Shown: piece after piece, positions 1 through 6,153 of the stretch
How positions within the stretch are numbered: the first letter of the stretch is position 1
Layout: the number at the start of each line of letters is the position of its first letter
Assembly (NCBI GenBank): GCA_002426555.1
Contig: DIQU01000110.1
Coordinates: forward strand, 1 to 7,724
Direction: 5' to 3'
DNA: 7,724 nt
Source: Firmicutes bacterium UBA5454
GTDB taxonomy: Bacteria > Bacillota > Clostridia > Caldicoprobacterales > DTU083
Program-made: the position numbers and the translations under genes
Notes under the pieces: generated by a model
What the model was told of the DNA's origin: nothing
Seen by the model: the letters and a program-made list of their open reading frames with translations, nothing else
The model's database searches: none

Positions 1-51
1 GCGAAGCGGTTTAGTGCAATAGCATCTAGTATGAACCATAAAGGAGACTAA
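1..51 (+). CDS. Possible 3' end of an upstream gene (unidentified)
   Basis: The first frame is open from the window edge for 16 codons and ends at TAA (49-51). The other two forward frames hit TAG within the first 21 bases. The stop would lie one base before the lspA ATG, the same TAA-T-ATG arrangement seen at the rph/rdgB junction, which suggests a tightly coupled upstream gene. The tail (ending NHKGD) is too short to identify. In Bacillus the genes upstream of lspA are ileS and a DksA/TraR-like gene, but nothing here decides between these or others. Sixteen open codons are close to what chance gives, so this call is weak. Confidence 0.3.
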   Translation, partial: AKRFSAIASSMNHKGD

Positions 52-52
52 T

Positions 53-526
53 ATGCTGGAGCTATTTATTATTTTACTGGTAATTGCAGCCGATCAGATC
101 GCAAAATATATCACAGTTCAATATCTAAAACCCTTGAATACTATATCTTTATTGGAAGGTGTCCTCAGCCTGACATATGTAGAAAACCGAGGTGCTGCTT
201 TTGGTATCTTGCAAAACCAAAGATGGTTTCTAATTATTCTGCCTTTATTAATAGTGACTTTTTCCACAATATATTTGATAAAGAATCGGAAGGAACCCCT
301 CCTAACCCGAATTAGTTTGGCTGTAATACTGGGCGGTGCCATTGGCAATTTATTGGACCGTATTTTTCGTACTTACGTGGTAGATATGTTTCAGTTCACC
401 TTTATACAATTTCCTGTGTTTAATATTGCAGATATGGCAGTAGTATGCGCTACAATCGTTCTAGCCCTACAATTACTTTTTTATAAGGAAAAATCAACAT
501 CTGACGATATAAAATCCGAACGATGA
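53..526 (+). CDS. lspA: Lipoprotein signal peptidase (signal peptidase II)
   Basis: LspA is the membrane aspartyl protease that removes the signal peptide from diacylglyceryl-modified prolipoproteins, after Lgt has acted. The 157-residue protein has the normal family length. It shows a hydrophobic N-terminal segment carrying the conserved Asp14 (AADQ), the VENRGAAFGI motif at about 43-52, then GGAIGNLLDR with Asn99 and Asp102, and FNIAD with Asp127. Asp102 and Asp127 match the catalytic pair described for B. subtilis LspA (Asp102/Asp129). Four membrane segments are expected, at about 2-22, 57-77, 86-104 and 124-144. The tail is charged and cytoplasmic. The ATG start is set by AAGGAG at 41-46, six bases upstream. 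rluD starts 10 bases after the stop, indicating one operon. GerM in this window is a predicted lipoprotein and so a likely client. No promoter is visible in the 52 bases before it. Confidence 0.97.
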   Translation: MLELFIILLVIAADQIAKYITVQYLKPLNTISLLEGVLSLTYVENRGAAFGILQNQRWFLIILPLLIVTFSTIYLIKNRKEPLLTRISLAVILGGAIGNLLDRIFRTYVVDMFQFTFIQFPVFNIADMAVVCATIVLALQLLFYKEKSTSDDIKSER

Positions 527-536
527 ATAACTGAAG

Positions 537-1469
537 GTGGTGTCTCTAACGGAACAATATGGTTATGTTGTAAAAGAAGGAGAATCTGGTCAGCGATTGG
601 ATCAATACCTATCCAACAAACTCAGCCAATATTCCAGAAATCATCTTCAGATACTCATAAAACAGGGAAATATAAGTCTGAATTCCGGATCTGTAAAAGC
701 CAAGCATCGCATAAAAACTGGAGATCATATTCTGGTGGTAATTCCTTCTCCACAAAAATTGGATGTTTTGCCCGAAAAAATAGATTTGGATATCATCTAC
801 GAGGATGATGATATAATTGCGGTCAATAAACCACAAGGAATGGTTGTACATCCAGCTGTTGGAAATCATAAAGGTACTTTGGTAAATGCGTTGCTTTATC
901 ATTGCGATAAATTGTCTGGTATCAATGGAAAAATCCGCCCAGGAATTGTTCATCGCATCGACAAGGACACATCCGGAGTGCTGGTTGTTGCTAAAAATGA
1001 TTTTGCCCATCTCAATTTGTCAAAGCAAATCCAAAACAAAACGATTTCTCGTATTTATCTGGCTATTACAGAAGGCAGCTTGAAAACAGATAATGGAACC
1101 ATCTCAGCTCCCATAGGCAGAAATCCTGTTAATAGAAAGAAAATGGCCATTGTAGAAGGCGGACGACAGGCAGTTACTAATTACAGGGTATTGGAGCGAT
1201 TTGATGCTTACACCTATCTGGAGCTTACTTTGGAAACAGGTCGAACCCACCAGGTTAGAGTTCATCTAAGTCATATGGGTCATCCTATAATAGGAGATCC
1301 TGTATACGGAAGCCGCAAACAAAAATTTAAATTGGCAGGACAAGCTCTTCATGCATCCAAATTAGGCATAATCCATCCACGTACTAATAAGGAGATGACT
1401 TTTCATGCACCTCTGCCGGAATATTTCGTAAAACAATTGAAAATACTACAAAATATGACTGCAAAATAG
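537..1469 (+). CDS. rluD: 23S rRNA pseudouridine synthase, RluD/RluA family
   Basis: This enzyme isomerises specific uridines in large-subunit rRNA to pseudouridine. The 310-residue protein has an N-terminal S4 RNA-binding domain (about 18-75: GQRLDQYLSN, GNISLNSGSVKAKHRIKTGD), then the RluA-type catalytic domain. Catalytic motif HRIDKDTSG puts the nucleophilic aspartate at Asp142. NKPQGMVVHP (97-106) and the ETGRTHQVRVHL motif further on are typical of the family. Residues at the catalytic site place it in the RluC/RluD group, but the exact target uridine cannot be read from the sequence. The start is a GTG at 537 or the adjacent GTG at 540. The purine-rich stretch GAAGGTGG partly overlaps these codons, so the exact start is unsure. 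It lies 10 bases after lspA. lspA-rluD adjacency also occurs in Bacillus (lspA-ylyB), where pyrR follows; here pyrR does not. Confidence 0.95.
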   Translation: MVSLTEQYGYVVKEGESGQRLDQYLSNKLSQYSRNHLQILIKQGNISLNSGSVKAKHRIKTGDHILVVIPSPQKLDVLPEKIDLDIIYEDDDIIAVNKPQGMVVHPAVGNHKGTLVNALLYHCDKLSGINGKIRPGIVHRIDKDTSGVLVVAKNDFAHLNLSKQIQNKTISRIYLAITEGSLKTDNGTISAPIGRNPVNRKKMAIVEGGRQAVTNYRVLERFDAYTYLELTLETGRTHQVRVHLSHMGHPIIGDPVYGSRKQKFKLAGQALHASKLGIIHPRTNKEMTFHAPLPEYFVKQLKILQNMTAK

Positions 1470-1502
1470 ACGAAAATATAAGGAGAAAGGTATATTTTAG
1501 TA

Positions 1503-1531
1503 TAGACACAAGATAAATGACATGTTATAAT
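1503..1531 (+). promoter_or_regulatory. Sigma-A promoter for the uraA leader
   Basis: The -35 hexamer TAGACA (1503-1508; 5 of 6 to TTGACA) and the -10 hexamer TATAAT (1526-1531; perfect) are separated by 17 bases. TG at 1523-1524 gives an extended -10. Transcription should begin near 1538, about 12 bases before the PyrR-type hairpin, so the whole attenuator would lie in the leader RNA. This is sequence inference; no start site has been mapped. Confidence 0.8.
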
Positions 1532-1549
1532 TTAATAAATTAAACATGT

Positions 1550-1641
1550 ACCTTTAACTCGGTTCCGAGAAACCGGCAAGGTGGGCATCATTAATTTGCT
1601 ATGAGTTTATCAGCGCCTTCCGGTCAGGAAAGGCGTTTTTT
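1550..1641 (+). promoter_or_regulatory. PyrR-responsive transcription attenuator (pyr leader)
   Basis: Three mutually exclusive structures can be drawn. (1) PyrR-binding hairpin (anti-antiterminator): lower stem ACCTT 1550-1554 with AAGGT 1578-1582, an asymmetric purine-containing internal loop, upper stem CGGTT 1560-1564 with AACCG 1571-1575, and hexaloop CCGAGA 1565-1570. The loop fits CNGNGA of the known PyrR-site consensus. (2) Antiterminator: 1572-1576 with 1620-1624 and 1578-1581 with 1616-1619, C1577 bulged, extendable by T1582-G1615 and G1583-C1614. (3) Intrinsic terminator 1614-1641. In the known mechanism, PyrR loaded with UMP/UTP stabilises structure 1, blocking 2 and letting 3 form, so uraA is off when pyrimidines are plentiful. 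PyrR itself is not encoded in this window. Confidence 0.9.
1614..1641 (+). terminator. Attenuator terminator upstream of uraA
   Basis: CGCCTTCC (1614-1621) pairs with GGAAAGGCG (1627-1635), with one bulged A (1629) and loop GGTCA. It is followed directly by six T (1636-1641). Its left arm is shared with the antiterminator, which makes termination conditional. It would also stop readthrough from rluD, which has no terminator of its own. Confidence 0.88.
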
Positions 1642-1666
1642 GGTGCTTGCAGCTGGACTTTGTGCC

Positions 1667-1694
1667 TTGACAGTTGGTACCGAACATTTTTAAT
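1667..1694 (+). promoter_or_regulatory. Candidate promoter between attenuator and uraA
   Basis: A perfect -35 hexamer TTGACA (1667-1672), a 16-base spacer and TTTAAT (1689-1694; 5 of 6 to TATAAT) lie after the attenuator terminator. Transcription would begin near 1701, only about 20 bases before the uraA ATG but still ahead of its ribosome-binding site (1710-1715). If used, it would give attenuator-independent basal expression. A chance match in AT-rich DNA is possible. Confidence 0.4.
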
Positions 1695-1722
1695 GCAAAT
1701 TTAATCAACAGGAGGTTTTTTT

Positions 1723-3111
1723 ATGTCAAACAACCATCAGGCAATTGGCTATCTACCAGATGAGCGGCCCCCAATATGGAAACTGCTTCTATATGCACTA
1801 CAGCAAGTAATCGTTATGTTCCCGGCAACTGTAGCAGTGGCAATTATTACAGGATTTCATATTTCTACTACCATTTTTGCAAGTGGACTGGCAACCATAT
1901 GTTTTCTTCTGATAACCGGAAGAAAAATTCCCCTGTATTATGGATCCAGCTTTTCTTATGTCGCAGCCATAAGTGGTTTAATGGCTTCTGAAGCACTTAC
2001 CGGTTATTCTCTGAATGAAAAAATCGCAGTTGCGCAGTTTGGTATTGTAATGTCTGGTTTCATTTCAATAACAGCAGGCTTGATTGTAAGACGCTTTGGT
2101 CGAGAGTCCATCGAAAAAATTCTACCTGCAACCATAACCGGACCTATCGCAATGATTATCGGGTTGACTTTAGCAGGAAATGCCTTGCAGGATGCTGCCT
2201 CTATCTCTATTGACACCATGGGCACCATTAGTGTAGCTGAATCACAAATTACTACAGCTAAAAACATGGCGTGGATCATCTCCCTGGTGACACTGATATC
2301 CACAATCATGTTTTCTGTTTACTTAAAGGGATTTTGGAGTCAAATTCCACTAATTTTAGGACCTGTAATGGGCTGTCTGGCAGCATTGATTATCCAATGG
2401 ATTACTGGTATTGATTTGTTCAAAGCCTTACCAGCAGAAGCAAACAGTGGTATTTTTGCCTTACCCATCTTTACATTACCCAAGCCTACGTGGATGGCAG
2501 TTGCCGCAATTATGCCTATAGCAATTGCAACGATACCAGAATCCACAGCACACATTTATCAACTTGACATTTATGTAAACGACCTGGCCAGAAAAAAGAA
2601 CAGCAAAAAGAATTATAATATAGCTGATTTGCTGGGTTTAAATCTAATTGGTGATGGTATAGGTGATATTATATCCGGTTTTATAGGAGGACCGGCTGGT
2701 ACCAACTATGGCGAGAACATTAGTGCCATGGCTATTACAAAAGTATTTTCTGTAGCGGTTCTTATGGCAGCAGCAGTAATGGCTATGATAATTGCTTGCT
2801 TCACACCCTTGGTAAATGCCATATATTCCATCCCTACTGCGGTTATAGGCGGTTTGGAGATTTATCTTTTCGGTGCGATAGCTGCACAGGGTATTGCCAT
2901 AATGATTGAAAAAAAAGTTGATATGTTCAGTTCAAAAAATATTGCTGTTATTGCTATTATTATGGTAATAGGTTTAGGCGGTCAATATGGGTTTGGTGGA
3001 AACATTCCATTCTTTGGCATAGAGGTGCCTTGTATAGCAGGTGCTGCCATATTTGGAATTATACTCAACTTATTGTTGAATATCGGAAGCAAAAAGCAGC
3101 AAAACGCATAA
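1723..3111 (+). CDS. uraA: Uracil permease (NCS2 nucleobase:cation symporter)
   Basis: This is an integral membrane transporter expected to import uracil with protons for salvage. The 462-residue protein is slightly longer than E. coli UraA (429) and almost wholly hydrophobic, in keeping with the 14-helix NCS2 fold. The N-terminal DERPPIWKLLLYALQQVIVMF is typical of the family. Two substrate-site motifs are visible. PESTAH carries Glu273 and His277, in the positions of UraA Glu241 and His245. GGPAGTNYGEN carries Glu331, in the position of UraA Glu290, followed by ISAMAITKVFS. The start is fixed by AGGAGG at 1710-1715, seven bases before ATG. The PyrR attenuator in front supports uracil over xanthine or purines as substrate. 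In Bacillus the equivalent gene is pyrP. The gene appears monocistronic: rqcH converges on it behind a terminator. Confidence 0.92.
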   Translation: MSNNHQAIGYLPDERPPIWKLLLYALQQVIVMFPATVAVAIITGFHISTTIFASGLATICFLLITGRKIPLYYGSSFSYVAAISGLMASEALTGYSLNEKIAVAQFGIVMSGFISITAGLIVRRFGRESIEKILPATITGPIAMIIGLTLAGNALQDAASISIDTMGTISVAESQITTAKNMAWIISLVTLISTIMFSVYLKGFWSQIPLILGPVMGCLAALIIQWITGIDLFKALPAEANSGIFALPIFTLPKPTWMAVAAIMPIAIATIPESTAHIYQLDIYVNDLARKKNSKKNYNIADLLGLNLIGDGIGDIISGFIGGPAGTNYGENISAMAITKVFSVAVLMAAAVMAMIIACFTPLVNAIYSIPTAVIGGLEIYLFGAIAAQGIAIMIEKKVDMFSSKNIAVIAIIMVIGLGGQYGFGGNIPFFGIEVPCIAGAAIFGIILNLLLNIGSKKQQNA

Positions 3112-3123
3112 GGCAAAAAACTT

Positions 3124-3157
3124 AAAAGCCTTGGCAGGATAAGCTGACAAGGCTTTT
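3124..3157. terminator. Bidirectional terminator between uraA and rqcH
   Basis: AAAAGCCTTG (3124-3133) is a perfect inverted repeat of CAAGGCTTTT (3148-3157), with a 14-base loop in which CAG/CTG can add three pairs. On the + strand the stem ends in TTTT, 12 bases after the uraA stop. On the - strand the stem also ends in TTTT, followed shortly by a six-T run (complement of 3115-3120), just after the rqcH stop. One hairpin therefore serves both convergent genes. Confidence 0.85.
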
Positions 3158-3164
3158 ATACTGT

Positions 3165-4898
3165 TTACAGTTTCTTAATTGCTTGTACTTTTTCTTCAGT
3201 AGGTGTAACAAAAACGGTCTTGTAGTGCTCATATATGACCATACCCGGCTTTGCTCCAGTGGGTTTCCTGACATTTTTTCCAGGGCAGTAATCCACAGGT
3301 ACATTTACAGATGAGCGAGCTTTGCTGTAATATGCTGCAAGAGTAGCCGCTTCTAATACAGCAGTTTCTGAAATTGGCTGGCTGCCTGCCTTCACTATCA
3401 CATGAGAACCGGGTATGGATTTGGTATGCAGCCAAAGATCATTTGGTAAAGCAGTCTTCAATGTTAACCTATCATTTTGATTATTGTTTCTGCCTACCAG
3501 TATTTCAAATCCATCGGAGGAAAGAAAATGATGAGGTTTGAAAGCAGCTGTATGTTGTTGTTTCCTTTTTTCTTTTTTTGCAGCTTCCTTCAGATAAGCT
3601 CCCTGAGTCAGCTCTTCACGAATTTCCAATATATCATCTTCATTCGTGCATATGGACAGATTATGTGCAATACTCTCCAAATAATCTATTTCCTCTTGAG
3701 TTTCTATCACAAGCTGAGATTGTTTTTTCTCAGTTCTTCTAGCTTTATTATATTTTTTAAAATAACTCTGAGCATTTTGTGCAGCTGTCTTGGCAGAATC
3801 CATAGCTATGGTGATCATAGGATTATCAGATTCATAATAATTCAACAGGGATACCATTTCAACATTGGGAGGGATCTGATAAATATTGGAAGTAATCAGC
3901 TCTCCATATAAGCGATATTGTTCTGCATATTTTGCTTTTTCCAATTCTTTCATATGCAGATCCAATTTTTTCTGACAGCGTTCCAAATTGATGTTAATCA
4001 AGCGGTGGAGATGAGCTGTTCGCTGCTGTATTCTTTCCATTTTATCTCGAACTTGGAAGAACTCATCCAGGGCTTCAGAAAAAGTAGGATAAGCTTTTAA
4101 GGATCTTGGGTCATGTATAGTGTAAGCCATAGGAAAAATATCCCTTGGTTTTCCTGAATGATCTACTAACAGACAAGGAAAAAACTTATTATTGTGAACA
4201 TCCTTAAAGAAATCAACGAAGATCTGGGATAGTTTTGCATTATTTATTTCACTTCTATGAAGGATTTCTTCTGCTGTAGCTTTGGAAACACCAGTATATG
4301 AATTAGCTAATATGTTGACTGGTGACTTGCCTGGTTCTGAGGATTGAAGTTTTTGATCTATATCTGCATAATCTGCTTCCAAAGGATTGGTTTTTCCCTG
4401 AGAAGGTGGATAAAAGTATTGTTTGCCTGGTAGTATTTCGCGAACCCGACTAATACTTGAATCAACATGCTTGATGGCATCTAAAACTGTACCATCGGGA
4501 TTTGTAAGGATGATATTGCTATGTCTCCCCATGATTTCAATTATAAGGGTTTTCTTGTCTAAATCGCCGATTTCATTAATCACAGCAAAGTCAAGTTCCA
4601 AAATTCGTTCCATTCCAGGCTGCTTTATCCCTATAAGTCTTCCGCCTGATAAATGCTTACGCAGAACCATACAAAACATGGGAGGAACCATTGGGTTCGT
4701 TTTAATTTGTTCAGTGATATGAATTCTGGGATGACTTGCACTTGCAGACATCAATAGTCTGTAGTTTCTGCCTCTGCTACGCAGAGTCAGGTGGATTTCA
4801 TCCTTTTCCGGTTGTTGTATCTTATCCACACGGCCATTGCATAAACTTTCTTCCAATTCTTTGGACAATCCATATATAAGCACTCCATCATATGCCAT
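3165..4898 (-). CDS. rqcH: Rqc2/NEMF-family ribosome quality-control factor RqcH (NFACT; formerly FbpA-like)
   Basis: In B. subtilis RqcH binds large ribosomal subunits blocked by peptidyl-tRNA and directs C-terminal alanine tailing, which marks stalled products for degradation. Older annotations call it fibronectin-binding protein. The 577 residues fit the family. The NFACT-N/HhH part starts MAYDGVLIYGLSKEL with GGR-like NGRVDKIQQPEKDEI at 21-35, RGRNYRLLMSA at 42-52, PRIH at 57-60 and EIMGRHSNIIL at 121-131. A long charged helical, coiled-coil region spans about 275-430. The C-terminal NFACT-R domain spans about 456-565 (NDLWLHTKSIPGSHVIV, GKNVRKPTGAKPGMV). At the position of the functionally important Asp97-Arg98 of B. 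subtilis, this protein has Glu97-Arg98. The start follows AAGGAAGG seven bases upstream. It is transcribed alone, away from gerM and towards uraA. Confidence 0.95.
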   Translation of the reverse strand: MAYDGVLIYGLSKELEESLCNGRVDKIQQPEKDEIHLTLRSRGRNYRLLMSASASHPRIHITEQIKTNPMVPPMFCMVLRKHLSGGRLIGIKQPGMERILELDFAVINEIGDLDKKTLIIEIMGRHSNIILTNPDGTVLDAIKHVDSSISRVREILPGKQYFYPPSQGKTNPLEADYADIDQKLQSSEPGKSPVNILANSYTGVSKATAEEILHRSEINNAKLSQIFVDFFKDVHNNKFFPCLLVDHSGKPRDIFPMAYTIHDPRSLKAYPTFSEALDEFFQVRDKMERIQQRTAHLHRLININLERCQKKLDLHMKELEKAKYAEQYRLYGELITSNIYQIPPNVEMVSLLNYYESDNPMITIAMDSAKTAAQNAQSYFKKYNKARRTEKKQSQLVIETQEEIDYLESIAHNLSICTNEDDILEIREELTQGAYLKEAAKKEKRKQQHTAAFKPHHFLSSDGFEILVGRNNNQNDRLTLKTALPNDLWLHTKSIPGSHVIVKAGSQPISETAVLEAATLAAYYSKARSSVNVPVDYCPGKNVRKPTGAKPGMVIYEHYKTVFVTPTEEKVQAIKKL

Positions 4899-4920
4899 AC
4901 CAGCACCTTCCTTTTATTAT

Positions 4921-4926
4921 ATTATA
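4921..4926 (-). promoter_or_regulatory. Likely -10 element for rqcH
   Basis: On the - strand a perfect TATAAT lies 22 bases before the rqcH ATG, with the AAGGAAGG ribosome-binding site in between. No good -35 hexamer sits at 16-18 bases upstream; the best is only a poor match. A promoter here would leave a very short leader, so the assignment is tentative. Confidence 0.3.
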
Positions 4927-5044
4927 CACTAGTTTTGAAGCAAGACATAGAAGGTAGGAGTAAATCTCTGTTGGAGTGTAGTTTTTATTTAAAATATGGT
5001 AAACTAAGATGGTAACAAAATCGCAGAATTAAAGTCATTAATTA

Positions 5045-5074
5045 TTCATACAACCTCAGCTTGCCTAATATAAT
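5045..5074 (+). promoter_or_regulatory. Candidate promoter(s) for gerM
   Basis: Two readings overlap. As a sigma-A promoter, TTCATA (5045-5050; 4 of 6), an 18-base spacer and a perfect TATAAT (5069-5074) would start transcription near 5081, ahead of the ribosome-binding site at 5093-5102. As a sporulation sigma-E promoter, CATACAAC (5047-5054) matches 7 of 8 bases of the sigma-E -10 consensus CATACAAT, but the -35 region 14 bases upstream (about 5026-5032) is only a partial match. B. subtilis gerM is known to be sigma-E dependent, which favours the second reading by homology. The sequence alone does not decide. Confidence 0.4.
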
Positions 5075-5108
5075 TAGTAACAAGATATAGTCAAGGGGGG
5101 AGATCGTT

Positions 5109-6086
5109 TTGCGCAAAAAACTTTTGTTACTAACTGCAATGATGCTGATCTTTACTTTACTTTTTGTCAGTTGCAGCAAAGAGATTGAAGGGGAAGGAGA
5201 ACCTCAGAATACACCGCCGACAAACGAAGAAAGCGATGAACTGATAAGAGAAACCATCATCTATTATGAGGATGATGCAGGATATTTGGTACCTGTTATG
5301 CGTAAAATACCATGGGTAGAGGGCATAGCAAAATATACCCTCCGTGTGATGATGGATACCCCGGAGCAACAGGAAGACTTAATGATGATGGGGCTGCGCC
5401 CATTACTCCCAGGCGATACGGAAATACTGGGAATGTCGATTGATGAAAATGGTGTAGCTAAATTGGATCTCAACAATGCAGTCCTTAATTGCGAAGATGC
5501 AGTGGAAGAAAGTAACATGATACAAGGGATTGTTATGACACTTGCCGAATTTTCCACAATTGAAAAAGTGCAATTCATGTTTGATGGCAAGATATTGGAT
5601 TCCATGCCTCATGGAACAGTGGTAAAAGAACCCATAGGACCAATGGATATTAATTTGGAGATGGCTCAGGATACAGCGGTGCAAGGAGCGAAAGTGATAG
5701 TTTTCTTTCAAAGCACATCTGCTAGTCTGTATGATTACTTGATTCCGGTTACCAGGGTAACATCTTCAGCAAATGCTTCCCTGGAAACAGCCATAAAAGA
5801 GCTTTTAAAAGGGCCAATGGATATTGATAATATGACCATAGACATTCCGCCCGACACAAAACTGCTGGGCATTCAAATGGATAAGGGAATTACTTACATT
5901 AATTTCAGTAAAGAGTTCAAAGCACTTGCTAATTCCAAAGAAAGTGAAGATATGGTATTGAGAGCTGTCAAGATGGTGGCAATGCAGTATCCGGAGGTAG
6001 AAGAGGTGGAAGTCCTTGTGGAAGGTAAGACTTATAATGGATCTGTTCAATTGGACAGCATCTCTGTATTTGCCAATCAATGGTAG
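5109..6086 (+). CDS. gerM: Sporulation/germination lipoprotein GerM (two GerMN domains)
   Basis: GerM is an envelope lipoprotein needed in B. subtilis for sporulation and germination, produced in the mother cell. There it helps localise the SpoIIQ-SpoIIIAH complex that bridges the two membranes around the forespore. The 325-residue protein begins MRKKLLLLTAMM, a lipoprotein signal peptide with lipobox FVSC; the lipidated cysteine would be Cys22. A low-complexity acidic linker (about 24-47) follows. Then come two homologous GerMN domains at about 48-172 and 195-312. Each has the pattern 'P-D-T-(E/K)-(I/L)-LG-(x)n-(V/I)-x-(K/Y)-(L/I)-(D/N)-(L/F)' and ends in '(V/E)-x-(F/L)-x-(F/V)-(D/E)-GK'. 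The TTG start follows AAGGGGGGAGA at 5093-5103. Its position just before rph-rdgB matches B. subtilis gerM-rph-ysnA. GerMN domains also occur in non-spore lipoproteins such as LpqB, but the two-domain form and the synteny support GerM. Confidence 0.88.
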   Translation: MRKKLLLLTAMMLIFTLLFVSCSKEIEGEGEPQNTPPTNEESDELIRETIIYYEDDAGYLVPVMRKIPWVEGIAKYTLRVMMDTPEQQEDLMMMGLRPLLPGDTEILGMSIDENGVAKLDLNNAVLNCEDAVEESNMIQGIVMTLAEFSTIEKVQFMFDGKILDSMPHGTVVKEPIGPMDINLEMAQDTAVQGAKVIVFFQSTSASLYDYLIPVTRVTSSANASLETAIKELLKGPMDIDNMTIDIPPDTKLLGIQMDKGITYINFSKEFKALANSKESEDMVLRAVKMVAMQYPEVEEVEVLVEGKTYNGSVQLDSISVFANQW

Positions 6087-6092
6087 CAGCAC

Positions 6093-6127
6093 AATCAGGC
6101 TGCTGAAAGACAGCAGCCTGATTTTTT
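6093..6127 (+). terminator. Strong intrinsic terminator after gerM
   Basis: AATCAGGCTGCTG (6093-6105) and CAGCAGCCTGATT (6111-6123) form a perfect 13-bp stem with loop AAAGA, and a T run covers 6122-6127. It begins seven bases after the gerM stop and ends 26 bases before the rph ATG, so it separates gerM from rph-rdgB transcriptionally unless it is read through. Confidence 0.95.
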
Positions 6128-6153
6128 AAATAATATCACAAAGGAGAAATTAC

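Noticed and set aside
609..1010. 133-codon open frame on the - strand inside rluD
   Set aside because: It is antisense to conserved RluD motifs, has no ribosome-binding site or known domain, and its composition looks non-coding.
3477..3911. 144-codon open frame on the + strand inside rqcH
   Set aside because: It is fully antisense to the well-supported rqcH coding sequence, has a composition (runs of F, I, S) typical of a shadow frame, and lacks any recognisable motif.
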